Shown one piece after another: positions 21,101 through 26,595 of a DNA stretch of 26,595 nt; the first letter of the stretch is position 1, and each line of letters starts with the position of its first letter. This stretch comes from Amphimedon queenslandica (Eukaryota; Porifera; Demospongiae; Haplosclerida; Niphatidae), in the NCBI RefSeq assembly GCF_000090795.2, contig NW_003546764.1:25779-52373 (forward strand), read 5' to 3'. The translations under genes and the position numbers were made by a program. The notes under the pieces were generated by a model. It was given only the letters and a program-made list of their open reading frames with translations, ran no database searches and was not told the DNA's origin.

Positions 21101-22140
21101 TATGCCGGTATACTTTATTATGAAGAGGACAGAGCAGAAGATTTGGTTTCCTTCACTGCAGCTAAGAAACTAAGTGCCCTCACTGAGGTAATGATTGTAT
21201 TTCATTGATAGATGTCTCATTGCTTTTTATTGTAATAGTTTATAAAGAAGAAGCATTCTTGTGCTAAGATTGGACAATATCTTTACTTTCGTTTTATGCC
21301 CAATTGTGATGATAGTCCATACATTGAATTGATGTTTGATACTCCACAGAAGAAACCCAGTACTGGATGGACTATTGAGCCTCATATAGAACCATGCAGA
21401 GTAAGTTTAATGTTACTGATATAATCATTGTTGCTGTAACACATGTACATGTACAATGTAGCTATATCAAGATGATGTTGATAAATTTGGAAGAAAAGAT
21501 TGTTCTCTTCCTTCATGTTGCCTGATATCAGTATATGAAACAATTGATGCTGTCTCATCATTGCACTATTCCATACCACTGGATGGAGTGGTTCGTCCTA
21601 AAACATTATTCATTCACCAGTCACTGAGAACTTCTCCTTCATCAAGTAATAGATAAATAATTTTGATTGTTCATTTAAGTAATATCAATCAGATCCTACT
21701 ACCTCCTCCTCCTCCTCTAATGTAGTACATGAATCAACATCAGTATCAGGAGCTAGTAAGTTGATATTAATATAATAACACACTAGTGACTAATCACTGA
21801 ATTTGTATCATTGATAGGTACATTTAGATCTGATTTTGCTCACAGAGTAATGACAGAATGTACTGGAATGATAAAGGAAAGGGTTGGCTTGTATCCGCTG
21901 ATAGACAGGCTGGTTGAGAAGAGGATGATAAGTGAAGCTGAAAAAGGCCAGATTATTGATACAAGCACTGGACTAACTGCTAATCAAAGAATGGACGAGC
22001 TACTTAGTTTAGTTAAAGCATCCATTAGAGAGGATGGAGAAGATTTTGGGTTGTTTCTAGAAATAATTAAACAAGAGAATACAAGAAGAGCTGATAGACT
22101 AGCACAGACACTATTAGACAATTATAAAAAATTATTATAA
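12196..22140 (+). CDS. Kelch propeller - coiled coil - ZU5 - UPA - CARD-like protein, 17 exons
   Basis: Exons: 12196-12208, 12314-12829, 12985-13166, 13785-13988, 14382-14577, 18683-18935, 19124-19225, 19283-19354, 19411-19518, 19573-19683, 20069-20809, 20863-21018, 21066-21187, 21239-21400, 21462-21645, 21693-21755 and 21818-22140; about 1168 residues. Residues 1-370 are kelch-type blades (YYFGGWCGH, LVIIGGYG, LVVIGGRD, LVIVGGYE). Residues 370-586 are an alpha-helical stretch with heptad-like coiled coil. A ZU5 domain spans about 600-745 (LRIGVQKES, FPPNTVLVSAVYAV, LEIQHCIDL). A highly acidic Glu/Asp linker spans about 755-825. A UPA-like region (835-1040) contains GWTIEPHIEPC. A six-helix death-fold tail most like CARD covers about 1066-1160. 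Likely a cytosolic scaffold: the propeller and coiled coil bind partners and the tail recruits death-fold proteins (inference). Exon 8 has tandem acceptors (19279/19282). One extra base (A18724) breaks the frame in exon 6; the total is otherwise in phase. The tiny first exon (MSGR) is the least certain part. Confidence 0.8.
13319..13523. mobile_element. TA-flanked MITE in kelch-gene intron 3
   Basis: Inverted ends CCATATAGTGGG (left) and CCCCGCTATACGG (right) extend inward as TTTCGAGGATAA / TTATCCTCGAAA. TA flanks both sides (13317-13318, 13524-13525). The interior has several GCGAAATT-like motifs in both orientations. Size and target site fit a Tc1/mariner-type MITE. It lies fully inside the intron. 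Confidence 0.7.
13989..14381. repeat. Intron 4 of the kelch gene with short GT microsatellites
   Basis: A 393-base intron with two short (GT)n tracts near 13991-14000 and 14016-14027 and otherwise AT-rich sequence. No gene or element recognised. Confidence 0.4.
14713..14859. repeat. 147-bp palindrome in kelch intron 5
   Basis: Near-perfect inverted arms begin TACAACCCTGTCTGGAGG and end CCTCCAGACAGGGATGTA, with an inner hairpin built on GTCGAGGGC. It is compact and fully self-complementary, so it is probably a foldback MITE. No clear target duplication seen. Confidence 0.6.
14883..15897 (+). repeat. Tandem repeat unit A (interrupted)
   Basis: First of three same-orientation copies of a roughly 0.6-0.67 kb repeat, running from CTAGATGAATGTAAAACATT to the segment ending CTCAGGCTCACCCC. 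About 407 bases of it are a later insertion (14931-15337); without that the unit is about 608 bases. Homologous in reverse to the element in SIRT6 intron 2. Confidence 0.7.
14931..15337. mobile_element. 407-bp TIR element inside repeat unit A
   Basis: Ends CCCCCTAGGCGCTAAGA and TCTTAGTGCCTAGGGGGC are inverted. A second strong inverted pair lies inside (about 14968-15007 and 15219-15259, containing ACTGACGGCAAGAAG). The flanks share CTATAGA (14924-14930, 15338-15344). Repeat units B and C show the uninterrupted site (AAGCTGTAGATT, AAGCTATAGATT), confirming insertion. No coding capacity. Confidence 0.65.
15916..16580 (+). repeat. Tandem repeat unit B
   Basis: Second copy of the repeat, about 665 bases, without internal insertions apart from small local duplications: CTTAAATTAAAGTTATCTTG is repeated near 16043-16085. 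Its 3' end has amplified a short hairpin unit (see 16503-16580). Confidence 0.7.
16503..16580 (+). repeat. Short tandem hairpin repeats
   Basis: A roughly 28-base unit containing GGGGCGAGCTCAGGCTCGCCCC, itself a perfect stem-loop, is present two full times plus a partial third copy at the end of unit B. Units A and C carry one diverged copy at the same place, so this is a local expansion. Confidence 0.65.
16742..16975 (+). repeat. 70-bp tandem repeat, about 3.3 copies
   Basis: The motif CCGGAGGCTAAGATGTACG recurs at 16744, 16814, 16884 and 16954, exactly 70 bases apart. The units are nearly identical, which indicates recent expansion or homogenisation. The leading edge contains CCCTAA-like strings. 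Confidence 0.85.
17062..17133 (-). ncRNA. tRNA-derived segment (SINE-like or tRNA pseudogene)
   Basis: On the minus strand this reads as a tRNA-like head. The A-box TGGTGTAGTGG is followed about 40 bases later by a perfect B-box GGTTCGAATCC. The T-stem has two mismatches and the anticodon arm only pairs with a loop lacking U33, so a working tRNA is unlikely. A T-run follows on this strand, resembling a Pol III terminator. It lies inside the 708-bp TIR element. Confidence 0.6.
17304..18220 (+). repeat. Tandem repeat unit C (interrupted)
   Basis: Third copy of the repeat, same orientation. It is 917 bases, of which 270 are an inserted hAT-type MITE, leaving about 647. It starts CTAGAAGAATGTAAAACATT and ends CTCAGGCTCACCCC like the others. 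Confidence 0.7.
17766..18035. mobile_element. hAT-type MITE, 270 bp, with 8-bp target duplication
   Basis: Ends CAGGGGCGGATCTAGG and CCTAGATCCGTCCCTG are inverted with one mismatch. They are flanked by an exact 8-base duplication, GTTTGCTG (17758-17765 and 18036-18043). An 8-base duplication with CAGGGG ends is the hAT signature. Units A and B retain the unfilled site (GACCGTTTGCTGCAA near 15718, GACCGTCTGCTGCAA near 16349). Confidence 0.85.
18392..18647. mobile_element. TA-flanked TIR element containing a tRNA-like B-box
   Basis: Inverted ends CCGTATATTCTTAAATAGAAG and CTTTTATTTAAGAATATACTG, flanked by TA (18390-18391, 18648-18649), fit a Tc1/mariner-type MITE. The centre holds a tRNA-like stretch (about 18483-18560) with an A-box-like TAGCCTTGTGG and the B-box-like GGTTTGAATCC. 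A small ORF here runs through the repeat and is not a gene. Confidence 0.65.
18683..19683 (+). repeat. Tandemly duplicated coiled-coil exons
   Basis: Exons 7, 8 and 9 of the kelch-CARD gene (19124-19225, 19283-19354, 19411-19518) encode related peptides: DYEKLKAKVAD, DYENLKLKVAD and DDNQNLKSKISE, each ending near KQIIT or KQIII. The introns after them are also alike (GTTAGTgtatc..., then ATTAGATGAGAGAATAT). Exon 10 opens with the same ATCT/ATTA-type phase-1 start. The duplicated unit is therefore exon plus intron, about 130-160 bases. Confidence 0.75.
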
Positions 22141-22411
22141 TTAATTGCTTTTCATTTTATGTATATTTTCGTTCAAATATTATTTTATTATTCTGAATTA
22201 ATCAAAAATTAATTTTATAGCAAATTTTTGATTATCAAAATAGTTGTAAGTTCCCTGTTCACACCAGTTACTTGTTCACACCATTCCACCTTCACACCTT
22301 GTTCACACCTTCACAATGAGACAGCTGGAAATTGATTTTACAAGACAAGTACCACTCTTACATTTTATTAGATGGTGGAGTCACAGTGTACTGAATCTTG
22401 ATTTATATTAG
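22141..22411. repeat. Intergenic with a diverged duplicate of 23201-23345
   Basis: The segment about 22205-22385 (AAATTTTTGATTATCAAAATAG, TTCACACC strings, then CACAATGAGACAGCTGGAAAT) resembles 23205-23345 (AAATTTTGATCGTCAAATCAAT, TTCACACC strings, CACAACGAGACAGGAAAT). The intervening broken gene thus sits between two direct repeats about 1 kb apart. No canonical AATAAA was found for the kelch gene here. Confidence 0.45.
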
Positions 22412-23170
22412 CACCTGTTCTTCCACAAGTGACCTTTGATAGTAATAGTGTTTCTCTTACATATGAACCTGATGATGACGTTGGGTGGACAAGGATTAAT
22501 GGGACAAATATTTATTGATCCTACTGTATGTGATTACAGCTTCAATAGTATGTTTAGAATTATTTAGGTTTCCATTGAGCAAATTGAAAATTTGAAGTTG
22601 TTTCAAGAAAACCTTGTTTACCCTCCTCGTATTAGAGTACAATTTATTAGCAATAGCAAGATAATGCCTCTAAAAACGATGACTGTCAAATTTGATGGAG
22701 TAAAATCCTTCCCAAGATCACTTCCTGTTACAGATACTATTTTAAAGTTTGAATATAGTTGTAATGATAATGAATCAACATCACTGGAGGATCGAGCTAG
22801 TAAATGATAATACTGACCTTTTGACCTCTATTATAGAGAAAGTGTTTGACGATGTTCTTGTACCTTATTATGCTGCTCTTAATTCTTTGCCTAAAAAGTC
22901 TTTTCTGGTCTGTCAATCAATTGTACACAGCAAAGCTTATTAAATGAAGTTAGAGGTGCTCCTTCAATGGAAGAGTGCATTGATGAGTTCAAGGCTAGTC
23001 TTGGTTTTATGAGGAAGTTACCTCAAGTACAAAAGCATTATCAAAAGTTCTTAAGCTCATTCATTGCTGTAAGAGGCAGTTATGGTAATGCAGCAATAGT
23101 TTTAGCTGAGGACTGGACTGAAGCTAGGAATGAACTAGGACTTGGTTTTAATATTGATATTGATGCTTGA
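22412..23170 (+). pseudogene. Broken gene of unrecognised family
   Basis: Coding-like segments in at least three frames. 22412-22525 is a phase-1 exon opening APVLPQVTFDSNSVSL. 22568-22807 contains PPRIRVQFISNSKIMPLKTM. 22790-22943 contains IIEKVFDDVLVPYYAALNSL. 22940-23170 contains SMEECIDEFKASLGFMRKLP and ends LAEDWTEARNELGLGF before a stop. Frame changes are needed near 22485, 22795 and 22925; only one clear short intron (22526-22567) is visible. The last two segments look alpha-helical. I do not recognise the family. It is more likely a decaying gene than an intact one, although unrecognised introns could explain part of it. Confidence 0.5.
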
Positions 23171-23557
23171 TATTAGTATTGATTAATTTTCGGATTCATA
23201 ATGCTTGTAAAATTTTGATCGTCAAATCAATTTAAATTTAAGATAAGATCCTTGTTCACAATGAACCTTCACACCTCTTCAATTCAAACCTTCACAACGA
23301 GACAGGAAATGTTGATTTTTACAAAGTAGGCACTATCATTAATTGCAGCTATAGTATCACAACCTGACCATTCCCTAGCATACAGTAATTTGTTTAAAAT
23401 GAAAGAAATTACTAAAGATGGGCATGTTTTTCAATGCAGGTGCAAGATATACACCACATGTCGTGTTTAGTAAACAATTGTTGCAACATATAAGGGGAAC
23501 ATTCCCACTACCACTTTCAACATCACTAACAGCAAACATTTACCAACAAGAAAGGAG
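23171..23557. other. Intergenic / upstream of the ML gene
   Basis: Contains the second copy of the direct repeat (about 23205-23345). The rest is AT-rich without a recognised gene. The ML promoter and 5' UTR presumably lie in the last 150 bases. Confidence 0.35.
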
Positions 23558-24255
23558 ATGAGTGCCCTATTGATGATCCTATCAGTTGTACTAGTAGTAT
23601 CTACATTGACTGGATCTACTAACAATTACTATAATGGTAAGATACTAACTATATACTATACTAATGGATAATATGTATCTACCTGTTTGAATTCTATACT
23701 ATCAACAACAAGAACCTACTGGTAATAAAGAAATCACAGATTGTTGTAAGTTCATTAATACACTATTGATTTATTTTATTAATTTTAAGCTATTACTAAG
23801 AAATTTGGTGAACTCAATAATGCATCAATAATTCCAGTTCCATTAAAACGTGGGGAAAAGAGTTATTGGAAAGGATTACTAAAGATCAGTTAGTCATAAC
23901 ATTCATGAATAAACATGAACCATCTATAGAGAGAATGATACACTGGGGTATAGTGCATCTAACAATGACACATAACTTCAAGAATTATACTAATATTACT
24001 TTCCTTGATGAGAAATTTAATTTATGTGACTACTTAGATGATATAATTAAGAAATATTGTCCAGTACATCCAAGAATATATGATGTGAATGCTAGTGCTA
24101 CAATGTCAAAACTCCTTTGGCCAGTTAGTAACAAACAGACAACCTTTCCATGCTACTATCCTATTTTGTAGGGTCAGTATAATGCCAGAATAACAGCTTA
24201 CAATGAGAAAGGAGAGCAAATAATGTGTCTTATGAAAGAAATTACCATCAATTGA
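23558..24255 (+). CDS. Secreted ML-domain (MD-2/NPC2-like lipid-binding) protein
   Basis: Exons: 23558-23636 (signal peptide MSALLMILSVVLVVSTLTGS), 23713-23745, 23790-24123 and 24172-24255, giving about 175 residues. ML hallmarks: an early DC pair in exon 2, FNLCDYL and KKYCPVHP in exon 3, then the 52-base intron 24124-24171 joins LLWP to GQYNARITAYNEKG, followed by IMCLMKEITIN and stop. The order C...C...CP...P.G.Y...G....C is the ML family pattern. ML proteins bind lipids in an immunoglobulin-like cup; members carry sterol (NPC2) or help sense microbial lipids (MD-2). The ligand here cannot be told. A -1 frame change is required near the GGGGAAAA run at 23852-23859, so this copy may be damaged or the base call wrong. 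Without the last intron the frame would stop at 24169-24171. Confidence 0.7.
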
Positions 24256-24285
24256 ATGGCATACGTTACATGATGAGCATTGTTT

Positions 24286-24291
24286 AATAAA
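24286..24291 (+). terminator. AATAAA polyadenylation signal, ML gene
   Basis: Canonical AATAAA 31 bases after the proposed stop at 24253-24255, which supports the spliced 3' end of the ML gene. Confidence 0.55.
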
Positions 24292-24973
24292 TGTAACAAA
24301 CATGGGGTCAAATACATTATTACAAATTTAAAATTTTGTATAAAATCAAATTTTGATTGAAATGGGCTAAAAATATCTATGCAACATAAAAAAACATGTA
24401 TGTTCATTAAAAATTTTTTAAATAGAAAATCCTTACTTTTTCATTTTTAGAAAAATTTGACCAATTTGCCCAATTTTTGAGCAACTTTAGATATTCATAA
24501 GAAGTCAAATTTTGATTGGAATAAACTTAAAATTTCAATACATGCATCAGAAAAATTATGACTCATGCTTTTTTATTTTTGATAAAATTCAAGTTGACCA
24601 GATTTCTCAGCAACTTTAAAACGTACTGACAAGAAGGTGAGCACTATACCGAAATGCTTAAAAATCTCAATAAAGAAGTAATTAAATATTGCTGCCATGC
24701 TTTTAAACAATGACACTAAAACCATTAATTTTGTCAAAAGTGGAATAACATGCATCACACAATATAATAACTATAACACACATTGATCTCACTAAGGTAA
24801 CAAAATACTAGACTAATATGAAATTGATGACAAACACTACAATCCCTAACAACAATTTTAAATGCATTAACAGAGACTAAGCTGATCTATGGCTAGACAT
24901 GTGATTGTCTCACAAATCAAATCAAATAACTGACAAACTAACTAATAAAAAGAAAATGTTTATGCTTCACATT
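24292..24973. repeat. Intergenic with a diverged internal duplication
   Basis: Two related stretches, about 24345-24490 and 24505-24625, share TCAAATTTTGATTG, CATG-rich and GCAACTTTA motifs, indicating an old tandem duplication of roughly 150 bases. No coding signal is supported on either strand. Confidence 0.4.
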
Positions 24974-26460
24974 TCAATCATCTTTATCAACATCAAAAAA
25001 ATCAATCTCAATTTTTTCTACAAGATGTTTACGTCGAGTAGAAAGTTGACGATCAAAACAAATATTATTGAACTCATACATCATGAACTCGTCATCAATA
25101 GAAAATACTTCATTTTCAAGAATTGCTTCATTCTCAAATATTAATCTATCATTAAATTGTGCCTGTTTTTCATCGAGCATACTTTTTCCTCCATAACTTA
25201 AAATTGCATTTCTTGGTGCCTTTTTCCTCTGCAGTGACATGATTTTATTACTTGAAGTTTTGTTTCTAAAGTTGTGGATGTCTGTTGTTTCTTTTCATCC
25301 ACAAGAGTCCAAGGGCAGAGGAGTAATCTCCAAGCATCTCTTGAGTCACTGCTCAGGATGACAAAAAAGGAGAGTGTAAAGAATCCTTGAAAAGCATTGA
25401 AGAAAGCAAAAAAGAACTGAACTATGAATGAGATGCTATAGGCTCAGTAATAAATGTGAAGACAGCAGATAGCCACATGAGACCCAACAGCATCAAAATA
25501 CCATAAAAAGATAGCATCATTTTTATTGCTTCAGATGTGGTGAGTTGAGACTTACTCATTCTCTTGTTCTTATGAATAGTGTGGAGAAGAACACAAATAA
25601 CAATGATATATATAGTAATGTAGAAGATAAGTATGACGAAGACTGGAAGTAGAAAAGCAGCAAGAAAAGGGATCATGTCATTAATGAAACAGCTAACAAA
25701 CAAAAAATCAATAAAGGACAATAAAAATGAATACTCTGCCACTTACAATCCAGACTGGTTTTCTGGTTAGTACAAATAAATATAGAAATCAGCATAATTA
25801 CTAATGTGATTATAACTGGTAAGAGTGGTAGAGCTAATAAAGCATGAAAAATCATTGTTGTATAATCATATTCTTACATTTCCATGTTATGTCTGTGAAT
25901 ACAATGACTAGTTTTTGAAACATTAGTAAAGCCTCAGCTGCCATTCACATCCAAGCAACAAGAACATAGTAATGTATTGAGAACACAACTGTTATACAAC
26001 CAGCTCTCACCGATACTCTATCAATACCAATGACAAAACTACTAGCATGAAAAGTAATGAGAGGCAAAGCTGAATGTGAAATTTGCTAGCTTCTCTTGTG
26101 CTTAATTTCCTATTACAAAAAATACATCTATAGTTAAAGAAATACAGTAATTGCATTCTCACTTTAAAATAATTGAAGTGATAATTGTTAGTACTAGTCT
26201 CACTAGTGAGAGTCTCTGAGAGACACACACCAAGAATTTGATACAAATTCTAGTGTAACAGTGACATATTGAGGGGGTTGGATAGGTTCATTAACTCTAG
26301 CAGCTAGATACATTCTATAAAAGACATTGAGTAGCTGTCATTGTGATTAATTTCTAAGCAAAATTAGTCAAATGATCACAATGGCAAGCTAAAAAACTGA
26401 GATTATCAGTAGTAATAAGTGTTGTATTACAACCATCAGCAGGCAATTACCCCTGCCACC
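24974..26460 (-). pseudogene. Decayed adhesion GPCR (GPS plus TM2-TM7)
   Basis: Read from high to low coordinates. 26459-26355 gives a GPS motif ending CHCDHLTNFA. 26109-25880 gives TM2 and TM3 (REASKFHIQLCLSLLF, GCITVVFSIHYYVLVAWM, AAEALLMFQKLVIVF). 25855-25786 and onward gives TM4. After an intron with GTAAGT donor near 25749 come TM5 (CFINDMIPFLAAF) and TM6 (MMLSFYGILMLLGLMWLSAVF), then TM7 (FIVQFFFAFFNAFQGFF, ILSSDSRDAWR) and an acidic tail to 24974. This is the adhesion (B2) GPCR layout, whose receptors self-cleave at the GPS (HL/T). Damage: TGA in TM3 where Trp is expected, frame changes in TM2, between TM4 and TM5, after TM6, before the tail and in the GPS, and no TM1 between GPS and TM2. 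It cannot encode a receptor as it stands. Confidence 0.75.
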
Positions 26461-26595
26461 TACATCATAAGTTGAAAGGCAAACCATTAAATTTATAGAA
26501 ACTGTAATTTTTAGCTACCTGCAATCGTAAAATTTCAGTACACAGTGGGGGTACTAACATTCTTTAATATCAGAGAATAATCATAATTATCAATA
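26461..26595. other. Window edge, upstream of the GPCR remnant
   Basis: No further exon of the GPCR extracellular part is recognised on the minus strand before the window ends. A possible TAG acceptor for the GPS exon lies at about 26460-26463. Confidence 0.3.

Noticed and set aside
22918..22940. 23-base intron in the broken gene at 22.9 kb
   Set aside because: Too short for an intron; a frame change explains the data equally well.
1..26595. CRISPR array, operons or bacterial features
   Set aside because: Spliced genes, polyadenylation signals and metazoan domains throughout; no direct-repeat/spacer pattern.

Overview
The window looks like nuclear DNA of an early-branching metazoan, most likely a demosponge of the Amphimedon type. 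I infer this from AT-rich sequence, many short phase-1 GT-AG introns (about 40-110 bases, often with a GTTAGT donor), a kelch subfamily I associate with sponges, and families such as ZU5-UPA-death-fold proteins, an ML protein and an adhesion GPCR. No database could be searched. Exon boundaries are read by eye from splice signals, phase and protein continuity.

Layout. 61-2793 (+): complete seven-exon SIRT6-type sirtuin whose 1.2 kb second intron carries a nested transposon. 3025-6002 (+): five ubiquitin-like domains, then ZU5, UPA-like and Death domains. 7013-9992 (+): secreted/transmembrane Ig-FN3 receptor with a tyrosine-containing tail. 9993-12195: intergenic, with a 0.4 kb palindrome and a Harbinger-like MITE. 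12196-22140 (+): kelch propeller, tandemly duplicated coiled-coil exons, ZU5, acidic linker, UPA-like and CARD-like domains. Its fifth intron (4.1 kb) is packed with repeats. 22412-23170 (+): broken unrecognised gene. 23558-24255 (+): small secreted ML (MD-2/NPC2-like) protein. 24974-26460 (-): decayed adhesion GPCR.

The most interesting content is the pair of large ZU5-UPA proteins in the same orientation about 6 kb apart. Each joins the ZU5-UPA-death-fold module known from PIDD1 and UNC5 to a front end I do not know for it: a ubiquitin-like array in one, a kelch propeller plus coiled coil in the other. With a tyrosine-tailed Ig/FN3 receptor between them and an ML protein and adhesion GPCR beyond, this reads as a recognition and cell-death or innate-signalling neighbourhood. 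That functional link is inference.

Several genes carry single frame breaks (near 3169, 5355, 8980, 18724 and 23855) although everything around them is intact. The GPCR and the gene at 22.4-23.2 kb are multiply broken. Isolated breaks could be assembly errors, segregating alleles or early decay; the sequence alone cannot decide.
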